Positions 14,596 to 23,278 of a stretch of 61,794 nucleotides of DNA are shown here, one piece after another. How positions within the stretch are numbered: the stretch's first letter is position 1; each line of letters opens with the position of its first letter. The translations under genes were made by a program, and so were the position numbers. This DNA comes from Thalassobacillus cyri (lineage in GTDB: Bacteria > Bacillota > Bacilli > Bacillales > Halobacillaceae), in contig NZ_FNQR01000024.1 in the NCBI RefSeq assembly GCF_900107755.1, positions 1 through 61,794 on the forward strand. The letters run 5' to 3'. The notes under the pieces were generated by a model. It worked only from the letters and a program-made list of their open reading frames with translations. It was not told where the DNA came from and searched no databases.

Positions 14596-15927
14596 TTGAA
14601 TACAACTTCTAACTCCAAAAAAGCAAAAGTGAATATCAGAGACAGTTTTTGGTTTCTCCCTACTATTTACGGAATAATATCACTATTTGCGGTAGCAGCA
14701 GTAACATTTGCCGATCAAGCGCTGCTGCCGATGATATCAAAAGCGATTCCGAATCTCTTCTTGACCAATCAGGATATTGCCAAATCACTTTATAGTGCTT
14801 TGATCACAGCGATTTTGACAATGACCACGATCAGTTTTTCAACCATAATGGTTGTGCTGACTACTTATACTACTCAATTCTCACCCCGTACACTGCAGAA
14901 TTTTATGCAGAGCAGGGTGACGCAGCATGTGCTGGGTGTATATTCCTTTGGTTTCATTTTTACTTTACTGAATTTGATTCTGCTTACAGAAGATAAAAAA
15001 CAAGCGCTGGCAAGTCCGTTTTTTACGGTAGTTGTATCCATCGTTTGTTTAGCATTTTTTATTTTGTTCATCCATCATTCGGCAAAGTTTGTCCAAGTGA
15101 ATAATCTGATTGGAGAAATAAGAAAAAACACCTCAGCCATCATCGATAAAACATTTTCTAAGAAAAGCCACTTGGATGCAAGCGAATGGAAGGAAGCTGA
15201 TATCTCCCAATTAAAGGGAGGGAAGGGACAGTATATATTTGCATCCAGGTCGGGTTATATCCAACATGTGCAAATAAAAGAATTGGTACATTGGGCAAAA
15301 GACAATTATCTTATGTTAGAAGCCCATTTCTTTATTGGTGATTATGTCCAAAAAGGAATGCCGTTATTTACTTATTGGGGACAAAAGGAAGAGATTGATT
15401 GTGATACAAGCCAATGTAACGAATTCCTTTTGATCGGAAATGAACGCACAGACCTGCAGGACATTGAGTTTTCTATTCAGAAATTAGTTGAAATTGCAGT
15501 TAAGGCGATTTCACCGGGAATCAACGACCCCCATACCGCGGTAAATTGTATCAATAGAATTGGATCGATTCTGGCGGAGCTTGGTGATCAATATAAAGAA
15601 ATACGCTATTACGCGGATGACGATGAGCACCTTCGATTGATTATGGAGCCCATCCATTACAGCGATTATCTGTATAAAAGTTTTTATCAAATTAGAATCT
15701 ACGGAAAGCATGATATTTCCGTCATGAATGCTGTACTTGATGCATTATATAGGGTAGCGGTTGTTAATAAAAAACCTGTAAAAAAAGAAGTTTGGAAGTT
15801 TGCTGAATATATGAGGTCGGCTATAGATGAGGATGCTTTGGATGAGCTTGATTACTATTATTATAAGCAGTTAGTAGATAAGCTGGCTATTGCATGTGAT
15901 CAATATATGGAATCAGAACGCCCTTGA
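14596..15927 (+). CDS. DUF2254 membrane protein
   Basis: A 443-residue protein with the DUF2254 layout: four N-terminal transmembrane helices (about residues 20-40, 58-90, 108-130, 142-160), followed by a large soluble domain with the SVKAISPGINDPHTAVN-like motif seen here as AVKAISPGINDPHTAVNCIN near residue 305-325. The function is unknown. TTG at 14596 is the only start before the first helix because an in-frame TGA lies just upstream. The ribosome site is weak (aaagg adjacent), so the true N-terminus is somewhat uncertain. A terminator-like hairpin overlaps the stop codon. Confidence 0.8.
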   Translation: MNTTSNSKKAKVNIRDSFWFLPTIYGIISLFAVAAVTFADQALLPMISKAIPNLFLTNQDIAKSLYSALITAILTMTTISFSTIMVVLTTYTTQFSPRTLQNFMQSRVTQHVLGVYSFGFIFTLLNLILLTEDKKQALASPFFTVVVSIVCLAFFILFIHHSAKFVQVNNLIGEIRKNTSAIIDKTFSKKSHLDASEWKEADISQLKGGKGQYIFASRSGYIQHVQIKELVHWAKDNYLMLEAHFFIGDYVQKGMPLFTYWGQKEEIDCDTSQCNEFLLIGNERTDLQDIEFSIQKLVEIAVKAISPGINDPHTAVNCINRIGSILAELGDQYKEIRYYADDDEHLRLIMEPIHYSDYLYKSFYQIRIYGKHDISVMNAVLDALYRVAVVNKKPVKKEVWKFAEYMRSAIDEDALDELDYYYYKQLVDKLAIACDQYMESERP

Positions 15928-15954
15928 TAAAAAGGGCTTCTTCTGTGAAGAAGC
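15920..15954. terminator. Two adjacent hairpins after the DUF2254 gene
   Basis: gcccttgataaaaagggc (15920-15937), followed by the T/C-rich ttcttct, can end the upstream gene. A second perfect hairpin gcttcttc/gaagaagc occupies 15936-15954 and overlaps it. Confidence 0.65.
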
Positions 15955-16024
15955 GTACATAGATTTGTAAGCTTACCCGAACAGTATGTTAAACAGAAAA
16001 ATGTATTCCTTCATTGCAATTTTT

Positions 16025-16033
16025 TGGTAGAAT
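16025..16033 (+). promoter_or_regulatory. Extended -10 promoter candidate of the DUF368 gene
   Basis: TGG then TAGAAT (16025-16033), about 49 bases before the ATG. No convincing -35 is present. Confidence 0.35.
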
Positions 16034-16081
16034 AGAAGACATGATTGCATGTATCGTGCATAGAAAAGGGGAACATGGACC

Positions 16082-16900
16082 ATGAGGTTTGAATGGAAAA
16101 ATATTTATCGCGGAATTCTAATGGGTGCAAGTGACGTAGTACCAGGAGTCAGTGGCGGGACCATAGCAGTTGTACTAGGGATATATGACCGGTTGATTGA
16201 TGCGATCAATGGAATATTCAGCAGAAGATGGAAGGAGCAGCTAGGATTTTTGATCCCTCTCTTCATTGGGGTAGGAACGGCTATCATTTTACTGAGCCGG
16301 TTGATTGAGTGGCTGTTTGAGCATTATCCAGCCCCCACCAAATTCTTCTTTCTGGGCTTGATTATTGGTGTCCTGCCATATTTATATCATAAGGCTGATA
16401 TGAAACATACCTTCAAAGGGAAGCATTACGGCCTGTTGTTAATTGGTGCTGTTTTTGTCGCATCGTTGTCTTTTTTTCAGGCAGGTGAAACAGAGCCGAT
16501 GCAAAACCTGACGTTAAGCTCTTATATATTGTTGTTTTTTTCAGGCTGGCTCGCCAGCAGTGCTATGGTACTTCCCGGTATCAGTGGCTCATTTATTTTA
16601 TTGATCATCGGAGTGTATTCCACCATAATCAGTGGTGTTTCTAACTTCAAATTGGATATTATCGCTGTAGTGGGTGTAGGGCTGGTGATTGGTGTGGTAA
16701 TCATGAGTAAGATCGTAAAGTTTTTTCTTGAAAATTATACAGCTGGGACGTTCGCTGTCATCATTGGATTAGTCATTGGATCGGTGTTCGTGATTTTTCC
16801 AGGAGTACCTGAAAGCGGAGTGATGATGGCCGTCAGTGTGGTTGCTTTTATTGGAGGATTGCTGGCTGCCTATCTGCTTGGTAGAGTAGAATACAACTAG
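16082..16900 (+). CDS. popT: DUF368 protein, probable undecaprenyl phosphate translocase (PopT-like)
   Basis: A 272-residue polytopic membrane protein of the DUF368 family. Members were identified as translocases that return undecaprenyl phosphate across the cytoplasmic membrane for reuse in wall and surface polymer synthesis. The two internal-repeat signatures are present: GASDVVPGVSGGTIAVVLG (residues about 16-34) and SSAMVLPGISGSFILLIIG (about 158-176). Seven or eight hydrophobic helices are visible. Length is normal. The next gene, a thioredoxin-like protein, starts 28 bases downstream with a gaggag site and may be co-transcribed. The family assignment is firm; the function is by homology. 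Confidence 0.85.
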   Translation: MRFEWKNIYRGILMGASDVVPGVSGGTIAVVLGIYDRLIDAINGIFSRRWKEQLGFLIPLFIGVGTAIILLSRLIEWLFEHYPAPTKFFFLGLIIGVLPYLYHKADMKHTFKGKHYGLLLIGAVFVASLSFFQAGETEPMQNLTLSSYILLFFSGWLASSAMVLPGISGSFILLIIGVYSTIISGVSNFKLDIIAVVGVGLVIGVVIMSKIVKFFLENYTAGTFAVIIGLVIGSVFVIFPGVPESGVMMAVSVVAFIGGLLAAYLLGRVEYN

Positions 16901-16928
16901 TACTAGATGCTGTAGAGGAGGCAAAGAC

Positions 16929-17246
16929 ATGGAAGCGATCAAGGCAGAAGAAGTTTTCGACGAGATTATTGAAAAAAATGAACCAGTCATCATCAAAGTT
17001 GAGGGAGCTGGGTGCCCGGATTGTATCGTGATGGATATGTTTATTGGAGAAATAATCGAGGAATATCAACAGTATGAATGGTACAAGGTGAACCGTGATG
17101 AGCTGCCTGATATCGCAAGCCGCTATGATGTAATGGGTATCCCTAGCATTCTATTGTTCCAAAACGGTAAAAAGCAAGCACATTTACATAGTGTGGATGC
17201 AAAAACACCGGAAGAAGTACAAGCATTTTTACATGCAAATCTATGA
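16929..17246 (+). CDS. Thioredoxin-family protein with GCPDC active site
   Basis: A 105-residue cytosolic thioredoxin-fold protein. The redox motif is CPDC in VEGAGCPDCIVMD (residues about 33-36), and the cis-proline loop is VMGIPSILLFQNGKK. The partner is unknown. It ends in a good terminator, so it may form a two-gene transcript with the upstream DUF368 gene. It resembles small thioredoxin-like proteins such as YdbP; a second one lies at 25483. Confidence 0.85.
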   Translation: MEAIKAEEVFDEIIEKNEPVIIKVEGAGCPDCIVMDMFIGEIIEEYQQYEWYKVNRDELPDIASRYDVMGIPSILLFQNGKKQAHLHSVDAKTPEEVQAFLHANL

Positions 17247-17253
17247 CTTTGTG

Positions 17254-17292
17254 GGGCGGTCTCAGTATACCTATTGAGACGGCTCTTTTTAT
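17254..17292 (+). terminator. Intrinsic terminator
   Basis: gcggtctca...tgagacggc hairpin (17256-17283) followed by tcttttt. Confidence 0.7.
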
Positions 17293-17327
17293 TCATTGGC
17301 AGGTAATAGAGAGGAGGAAGGAACACT

Positions 17328-18404
17328 GTGACCACAAAGGTAATATTAGTTGGCGGTGGGCATGCACACTTGCATGTCCTCCGCACGATGATTGAAGAGC
17401 GTGCCGATCAAGTGGAGGTGCTTTTGATCTCGCGTTCTTCCTATCAAGTTTACTCTCCTATGCTTGCTGGTTACGCGGAAGGTACTTATACAAAGGATCA
17501 GGTACAGATTGATCTACGGAAGCTTTGTTCCAAAGCGAATGTTCCCTTTATTCAGAGGGAAGCAGCTTATATCAACACCAACAGCCGCAAGCTTGTTTGT
17601 AAAGATGGCGCGGTTTACCCATTTGATATGCTCAGTCTGGATATAGGTGCTAAAAGCACACAAAAATTATCAGGTGAAATCGCTTCAATGAAGGAAGATA
17701 TTATAGAACAAATCGATACGCTGCGAGAAAGCCATTATCCGTTAATTGTGAGCGGGGATCCATTAGGAGTCGAGTTAGCACTTGCAATTCAAGCTTATAA
17801 ACGACGCTTATCGAACAAAGGGCATGTGCGTTTGCTTAGTGAGAACCGCTTGTGTGAAAGCGAGTCCCAGTGGACGCAGCAAAAGATTCTCCGTATCCTG
17901 AAGAAAAATGACGTTCAGGTTTGGGAAAATGAAAGTGTCCAGGCGATTCATGACGACCATCTTCTGACAGAGAAAAATAACAAAGTCAGGTATACGGGTT
18001 TACTCTGGCAAGGCAGGCCAGCACCCAGTCCTCTCTATGAACGTTCGGAACTCCCTGTGAATGCGAAGGGGTTTGTAGAAAACCTGCCTACTCTTCAAGT
18101 GAAAGACCATCCTTATATATTTGCAGTTGGGGATGGAACAGCTATAGGAAGTAAGTTTAAACATTCAGACAGTGAAGGGCATGCTGTCAGACAAGGTGAG
18201 TTATTATGGAAAAATATTTGCAGTTCTTTGGATGATTCACCTTTAGGAGAGATCCAGCCACAAAAACGTTCTTACTCCGTACTTTCTACAGGTGATCAAG
18301 AAGGCCTTCTCATATATGGGGCTGTCAGTGTCCATAACAAACAAGCATGGAAAGTAAGAAGCAAGCTTGATCAAAGTTACATGAATTATTTTCATAACGA
18401 TTAA
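17328..18404 (+). CDS. FAD-dependent pyridine nucleotide-disulfide oxidoreductase family protein
   Basis: A 358-residue flavoprotein. The N-terminal dinucleotide-binding motif is ILVGGGHAHLHVLR (residues 6-19), and the second FAD contact is the C-terminal FAVGDGTAIG (about 265-274). The GGGHAHxxVLR start resembles the NADH dehydrogenase-like family that is often fused to or beside SelD, as well as NDH-2 and sulfide:quinone reductase relatives. The CxxC redox pair of disulfide reductases is not obvious. GTG at 17328 has gaggaggaagg upstream. It is a single gene with flanking terminators. The electron acceptor is unknown. Confidence 0.75.
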   Translation: MTTKVILVGGGHAHLHVLRTMIEERADQVEVLLISRSSYQVYSPMLAGYAEGTYTKDQVQIDLRKLCSKANVPFIQREAAYINTNSRKLVCKDGAVYPFDMLSLDIGAKSTQKLSGEIASMKEDIIEQIDTLRESHYPLIVSGDPLGVELALAIQAYKRRLSNKGHVRLLSENRLCESESQWTQQKILRILKKNDVQVWENESVQAIHDDHLLTEKNNKVRYTGLLWQGRPAPSPLYERSELPVNAKGFVENLPTLQVKDHPYIFAVGDGTAIGSKFKHSDSEGHAVRQGELLWKNICSSLDDSPLGEIQPQKRSYSVLSTGDQEGLLIYGAVSVHNKQAWKVRSKLDQSYMNYFHND

Positions 18405-18405
18405 A

Positions 18406-18436
18406 GAGAGGCTGTCTATAAACAGCCTCTCATTTA
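18406..18436. terminator. Intrinsic terminator
   Basis: gagaggctgt (18406-18415) pairs with acagcctctc (18422-18431), followed by atttaattt. Confidence 0.8.
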
Positions 18437-18529
18437 ATTTCAACTGCTCTCCATTTACTATAAAGGAGCGAATCCCATAACCTTAACAAAGGGCAAAAAA
18501 ATTTTCTGAACTCTTTTTAATCAGGTTCC

Positions 18530-19186
18530 CTATAGATAATAATGATAGGAGACAAGGACGTCTGCTTTAATCATTAGCTGACCGGGTTCAATAGGGGTAG
18601 GAGCGGCTTGCAGCGCAGTCGCTGTAAAGAAGGGAGAAGGCTGGCTGGTGTCAGGATTCTCAATGACAGATTGTGGGATAGCGTTCAAGTTAGCATGGAG
18701 AGAGCGGGCAATTGTCTGTGCTTTTTGTTCTGCTTGTCGCAACGCTTCTGTCAAAGCCTGGTTGTATATCACATCCGTATGCTGAAGTGAAAATTCCACT
18801 CCACGGACAATATTAGCTCCATTAGCTGTAGCAGTGTCGATGATCGACCCAATGACAGTCATATCATAAAGGGTGATTTTCAATAGGTTGGTGACTTTGT
18901 AGCCTCGGAATACTTGCTCACCGTCTTTAAAGTCATAGACCGGATTGATGCGGAATTCACTGGTTTGAATTTGGGACTCTGGTATCCCTGCCCTGATCAA
19001 GGCATCTATAATCCTCTGGATGGATGCACTGTTTGCAGATTGAGCCTCTTGTAAACTCATATCCTCTGTTTCCACTCCTGTTATGATTACCGCCTGGTCA
19101 GGAGCGGCAGCCACCGTCCCTGTGCCAGTGACCTTCATCGTCCATGGTTTTTCAGTTGTATTCCGCTGTACGGGGTAATGATACAT
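18530..19186 (-). CDS. SIMPL domain protein (DUF541)
   Basis: A 218-residue protein with a SIMPL/DUF541 domain across most of its length: VTGTGTVAAAPDQAVIITGV at the start, ASIQRIIDALIRAGIPESQIQ and later YKVTNLLKITLYDM with ALTEALRQAEQKAQTIA. The family is often periplasmic or surface-located, but here no signal peptide is evident. The function is unknown. I begin at ATG 19186, because ataggaggtg lies 7 bases before it; the longer frame at 19210 starts upstream of that site. The next gene upstream on the strand, the PPOX protein, ends 49 bases away. Confidence 0.8.
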   Translation of the reverse strand: MYHYPVQRNTTEKPWTMKVTGTGTVAAAPDQAVIITGVETEDMSLQEAQSANSASIQRIIDALIRAGIPESQIQTSEFRINPVYDFKDGEQVFRGYKVTNLLKITLYDMTVIGSIIDTATANGANIVRGVEFSLQHTDVIYNQALTEALRQAEQKAQTIARSLHANLNAIPQSVIENPDTSQPSPFFTATALQAAPTPIEPGQLMIKADVLVSYHYYL

Positions 19187-19235
19187 ACGGCAACACCTCC
19201 TATCTAGCATATGCCTGGATAGGTAGATTCATGTT

Positions 19236-19865
19236 TTAATACAAACGCTTCGTATAACTTTCCTGCAGGTGCCTTTTCACAGTATCTTCATTAATTTCAG
19301 GAAGCTTGGCATGTTCGGACAGCATTCTGGCAGGGGAGGGGACTAGCTCACGATCGGGCCATGTTGTCGCATCCCATAAATGAGACCGTTTGAATGCTTT
19401 GGCACAATGAATATAGCATGCTTCTACCTTAACAGCGATGGCAAGGGCAGGCATATGTCCATTTGATTTTAATCTTTCTAGTAAAGCAGGATCGGTGGTC
19501 AACGAGGCTTTCCCATTAACACGAAGTGTCTCTTCCAACCCAGGAATGATGAAAAGGAGTCCAATCGAAGGGTTTTCAAGGATATTCCGAAGTGAATCCA
19601 TTCTTCGATTCCCGGGTCGTTCAGGAATAAGTAAGTACTTTTTTGTCAAAATGTAAGCGAAGCCTGGGGCATCACCTCGGGGAGAACTGTCACAGTTCCC
19701 TTCATGATCAGAGGTTGACATCACTAAAAATGGGGATAAAGATATGAAATGCTGGCATAAAGGGTCAATATGATTGATCACCTTATTAGCAGCTAATTTA
19801 CTTGGGCTTCCTTGAAGCGCTTCCAACTGTTCAGTAGTTTTGATTGTTTTTTTGATTGTGTCCAT
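19236..19865 (-). CDS. Pyridoxamine 5'-phosphate oxidase family flavoprotein
   Basis: A 209-residue split-barrel flavoprotein of the PPOX-like family (DR2398/MSMEG_1061 type subgroup). Typical motifs are LVMSTSDHEGNCDSSPRGDAPGF (about residues 47-69), LLIPERPGNRRMDSLRNIL and IGLLFIIPGLEETLRVNGKA. It probably binds FMN or F420-like flavin and reduces or oxidises an unknown small molecule in the cytosol. The C-terminus AKLPEINEDTVKRHL is also characteristic of the subgroup. The start has a gaggt site. Confidence 0.8.
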   Translation of the reverse strand: MDTIKKTIKTTEQLEALQGSPSKLAANKVINHIDPLCQHFISLSPFLVMSTSDHEGNCDSSPRGDAPGFAYILTKKYLLIPERPGNRRMDSLRNILENPSIGLLFIIPGLEETLRVNGKASLTTDPALLERLKSNGHMPALAIAVKVEACYIHCAKAFKRSHLWDATTWPDRELVPSPARMLSEHAKLPEINEDTVKRHLQESYTKRLY

Positions 19866-20000
19866 GGTTACCTCCGTGTGAAAGGGTATGAAACTATTGT
19901 CCTGAACAATTCGAGGTGCGTCAAGAGAATTATTGAGGTTTAAGGAGGAATAAAGGCTAAGGAGTCAAATAAATAACATACAAGGGAAGGGGATTGGTGG

Positions 20001-20204
20001 ATGGGAATTCAATGGTATGATTGGATAACGCCGACTACACCTGCTGCAGGATTATTTTTTGGTTTTGTATTCACCTTGATAGTAGCCATTATAATGAAGT
20101 GGCAAGAGAAAAGCTGGCGGTTATTTTTTACAGCCTTGGGAGTCGGAGCAGTTGTTTCCTTGTTATTGGTAAGTGGGTTGAACTGGCTGGGATATTATAG
20201 TTAG
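20001..20204 (+). CDS. Small membrane protein, 67 aa
   Basis: Two predicted transmembrane helices, GLFFGFVFTLIVAIIMKW and LFFTALGVGAVVSLLLVSG, are joined by a short basic loop. An aagggaagggg site precedes the ATG. The next gene (DUF2164) starts 11 bases after its stop, so the two probably share a transcript. I do not recognise a family. Confidence 0.65.
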   Translation: MGIQWYDWITPTTPAAGLFFGFVFTLIVAIIMKWQEKSWRLFFTALGVGAVVSLLLVSGLNWLGYYS

Positions 20205-20215
20205 GAGTTGAATGT

Positions 20216-20470
20216 ATGAATAAAATGAAAAAAGAAGACCGTGAACAGGTAATAGCAGCCATTCAGGAGTATTTTGAACTTGAAAGAGGAGAACAGCTAG
20301 GGAGCATCGCCGCTGAACAGCTGCTGGACTTCTTTATGAAAGAGCTCGGTCCGTTTATGTATAATCAGGGGATTCGTGATGCGAAAGGGTTGGTAGAAGA
20401 AAAGGTAATGAATTTGGATGAAGATATCTTAGCGCTGGAGCGCCCTGTCGGTCGGAATTTTTATCGGTAA
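20216..20470 (+). CDS. DUF2164 family protein
   Basis: An 84-residue soluble helical protein matching DUF2164, with the conserved features EDREQVIAAIQEYFE, IAAEQLLDFFMKELGPFMYN and GIRDAKGLVEEK. The function is unknown. It follows the small membrane protein by 11 bases with a taggagtt ribosome site and is closed by a strong bidirectional terminator shared with cadA. Confidence 0.8.
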   Translation: MNKMKKEDREQVIAAIQEYFELERGEQLGSIAAEQLLDFFMKELGPFMYNQGIRDAKGLVEEKVMNLDEDILALERPVGRNFYR

Positions 20471-20471
20471 T

Positions 20472-20508
20472 AATAATACTCCCACCCAAAATAGGTGGGA
20501 GTATTATT
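20472..20508. terminator. Bidirectional intrinsic terminator
   Basis: Perfect 15-base arms aataatactcccacc (20472-20486) and ggtgggagtattatt (20494-20508) between convergent genes. Confidence 0.85.
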
Positions 20509-22625
20509 TAGTTATCTTTAACTCTTAGTAATCGAAGGCCGTTCAGGGTAACGAGCAAGGTCGCACCCATGTCTGCAAAAATGGCAATCCAGAGTGTGAG
20601 CCATCCTGGAATCACCAGGAGAAGTGCTGCCAGTTTGACAACGAGCGAGAATGTGATGTTCTGTTTAATGATGGCAAGTGCCTTACGACTAAGTTTTACG
20701 GTATAAGGCAGCTTGTTAAGATCATCCCCCATTAAAGCTATATCTGCAGTTTCAAGCGCTGTATCCGTACCAGCGCCACCCATCGCTATCCCGACAGTCG
20801 ACGAAGCTAGTGCCGGGGCATCGTTCACTCCATCACCAACCATAGCGACACTTCCATATTGGTCCCGGTAGCTTTTGATGAATGCCAGTTTATCCTGCGG
20901 GAGCAGCTCGGCTTTCGCTTGACTGATGCCGATCTCATTACCGATCGCATTTGCGGTACGTTGGTTGTCTCCGGTCAACATGATTGTATAGTTGATCCCT
21001 AATTCTGAAAGCTGTTTAATGATAGTACTGCTTTCTTTTCGAATGGTATCACGGACGGCAATCAAAGCATGGAGGTGAGTATCCGTCCCGGCCAGCATCA
21101 CTGTATTTCCTTGTGCCTGCCAGTCATGAATCCGTTCAGTTATCTGTTCATCATAACCAGCTTTATTCTTGAACAAGGAAGGAGAACCGATATAGTAGGT
21201 GATTCCATCGATCTTACCTGTAATGCCTTTTCCGGTAAGTGCCGAGAAGTCACTCACCTCTATTTGTTTATAGTCGATTTGCTTTTCATCTGCACGCTGC
21301 AAAATAGCGGCTGCTAATGGATGCTGAGATTTATACTCTAATGCTGCGATCCAACCCATAGGATCGGGAGAGTTTGAAGCGACCAAGTGATATTCAGTCA
21401 TTTCTGGTGTTCCTTTTGTCAGCGTACCTGTCTTGTCAAAAGCGATCGAGCGGATCGCGCCCATTTCCTCTAAATAGACACCGCCTTTGATCAGTACGCC
21501 GTTTTTCGCAGCATTACCAATAGCCGTAACGATGGCTACCGGAGTCGAGATGACTAATGCGCAAGGACAGCCGACAACAAGAACGGCCAGCCCTTGGTAT
21601 ACCCATGTTCCCCAGCTTGCTCCGAATAATAGAGGAGGCACCAATGCGACGAGCAAAGCTACCAGGATGATAACGGGAGTATAGTACTTGGCGAACTTAT
21701 CGACAAAGTGTTGGGACGGTGCCCGCTCAGCTTGCGCTTCCTCGACTAGATGAATAATTTTCGAAAGTGTTGTATCCTGGACAGTTTTAGTTACCTCTAC
21801 CTCAAGATAGCCTTCTTCATTCAACGTGCCGGCGAATACTTCATCACCTTCCGCCTTGCTGATAGGGAGTGATTCGCCAGTGATGGCTGCCTGGTTGATG
21901 GCGGACGACCCTTGTGTGATTTTACCGTCCATGGCTATTTTCTGTCCTGGCTTGATTACCATGATATCTCCTATTTGGATGTCCTTGACATGAAGCGTCA
22001 CCTCTTGACCATTACGTTTGATCAAGGCTTCATTAGGTGCAATATCCATCAAGGATTGAATGGAAGCACGGGCTTTATCCATGGAATATGTTTCGAGTGC
22101 TTCGCTTATGGCGAACAACACAACTACAACCGCTGCTTCGCCCCATTCCCCGATAATGGCAGCCCCGATAACTGCGATTGTCATCAATGTCCGCATATCA
22201 AAGTCCAGCCGGCTTAAATTTTTCAAACCAGTAATAAATAGGGTAGTACCTCCAATGATGATGGCTGCGGCAAATGACGTAATGGTAAATCCATGCTCTT
22301 CCCCATACGTAAAGAATGACGCGTACCCTAAAAGGATGAATAAAATCGATAAAGCTTCTTTTTGGTAGGTCTTCCAGAAACTTTTTTTCTCTTTTTCAGG
22401 TAACGGGGCATCTTCTGGGACGAGCTGCAAACTTTCAAAAGCTCCTGCTTTTTCTAGTTCTTCAATGGTAGTGTCTCCATATACGGTGATTTTGGAAGCA
22501 CCGAAATTTACATTCGCTTGATCCACACCTTCCAGGTGTTGGACGTTCTTTTCGAACTTTTGCGCACAGCCTGCTCAGGTGAATCCCTGAACACGATAAG
22601 TTCGTTTATCTGTTTGTTCACTCAT
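20508..22625 (-). CDS. cadA: Cadmium/zinc-type P1B ATPase with an in-frame TGA in the HMA domain
   Basis: An efflux ATPase for Cd2+/Zn2+ (and perhaps Pb2+ or Co2+) in the cytoplasmic membrane. The transmembrane metal site CPC is in [11 protein letters not shown], the phosphorylated Asp in [10 protein letters not shown], and the HP motif in [11 protein letters not shown]. The frame from ATG 22625 has aaggaggtgg upstream, overlaps the cadC stop by 8 bases and reads [30 protein letters not shown]. The TGA at 22575-22577 replaces the first Cys of the metal-binding CxxC. If it is a stop, a 672-residue ATPase lacking most of the HMA domain could start at GTG 22526. Readthrough as selenocysteine is the alternative. 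Regulation is by CadC. Confidence 0.85.
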
Positions 22626-22983
22626 GGTGTGCCACCTCCTTAGAATGAGTGAAGGCCATATCGATTAAATGGCTGACATGGTCATCATTCAAACTATAAT
22701 AGGCAAGCTTTCCCTCTTTCCGATATTTTGCTAACCCTGAATTTTTTAAATGTCTGAGATGGTGGGAAGCGGTTGCGTTGGAACTATCGATAATATTAGC
22801 TACATCACAGACGCATAATTCTGTTTCTATTCTTAGCGCATAAGCGATTTTTAACCTTTTTTCATCTGCCAGCGCTTTGAAAATCTGCCCGACATTGGGA
22901 AATGAATGGTCCTCGATTTTATTTTTAACATGGTCCACTTTATCCCGATGGATACAGGTGACATCGCAAGTATCTTTCGCCAT
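22618..22983 (-). CDS. cadC: ArsR/SmtB-family metal sensor (CadC)
   Basis: A 121-residue winged-helix repressor that releases the cadCA operator when Cd, Zn or Pb binds. The metal ligands of CadC are all present: C6 and C10 in the N-terminal arm, and C57 and C59 in ELCVCDVA. The recognition helix region is SNATASHHLRHLKNSG. It overlaps cadA by 8 bases. Its promoter is covered by two overlapping palindromes. The start ATG at 22983 has aaggagtg upstream. Confidence 0.95.
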   Translation of the reverse strand: MAKDTCDVTCIHRDKVDHVKNKIEDHSFPNVGQIFKALADEKRLKIAYALRIETELCVCDVANIIDSSNATASHHLRHLKNSGLAKYRKEGKLAYYSLNDDHVSHLIDMAFTHSKEVAHHE

Positions 22984-23009
22984 CGTTTCACTCCTTATTC
23001 TAATCTTCG

Positions 23010-23048
23010 TTTGAATGTATTGTATTCAAATATCCATTTGAATGTCAA
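23010..23048 (-). promoter_or_regulatory. cadCA promoter with two overlapping CadC-type operators
   Basis: Minus-strand TTGACA (23043-23048) and TACAAT (23019-23024) are 18 bases apart. Palindrome ATTCAAAT-atcc-ATTTGAAT (23024-23043) covers the spacer, and TTTGAAT-N7-ATTCAAA (23010-23030) covers the -10 and start region; they share one half-site. Binding would block RNA polymerase. Confidence 0.8.
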
Positions 23049-23074
23049 AAGAAATTTAAAAAACTGTCCTTTAG

Positions 23075-23153
23075 GAGGTTTATTCAACTATCTCGAAATG
23101 CCTATCAAGAATGGCGTGCTTTTGAAGCAGCAAGTACGATCAATTCGGTAGTG
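23075..23153. repeat. Fragment related to dispersed repeat family 1
   Basis: The stretch tgaagcagcaagtacgatca followed by attcgg (about 23123-23148) closely matches a sequence inside copy B near 13379-13403. A ttattcaacta at 23081-23091 is the inverse of the ttgaataa end motif. It appears to be a decayed piece of the larger element. Confidence 0.5.
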
Positions 23154-23177
23154 ACAAAAAGGTGAATTCTTGCAAGC

Positions 23178-23220
23178 AAAAAAATCGAGTATGAAACCTT
23201 TGAGATTTCATACTCGATTT
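23178..23220 (-). terminator. Terminator of the minus-strand oxidoreductase operon
   Basis: Arms 23182-23196 and 23206-23220 form a 15-base stem; on the minus strand they are followed by a T run. It lies 58 bases past the VOC gene stop. Confidence 0.85.
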
Positions 23221-23278
23221 AACCTGCCGTCTCTACTGTTTCGACGCGCAGTTTGAATTACGAGGGCAGTCTTCTATA

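Noticed and set aside
20508-22526. CadA as a natural HMA-less ATPase starting at GTG 22526
   Set aside because: The frame continues to a well-placed ATG overlapping cadC, with only one TGA between, so the longer gene is the better description even if translation is interrupted.
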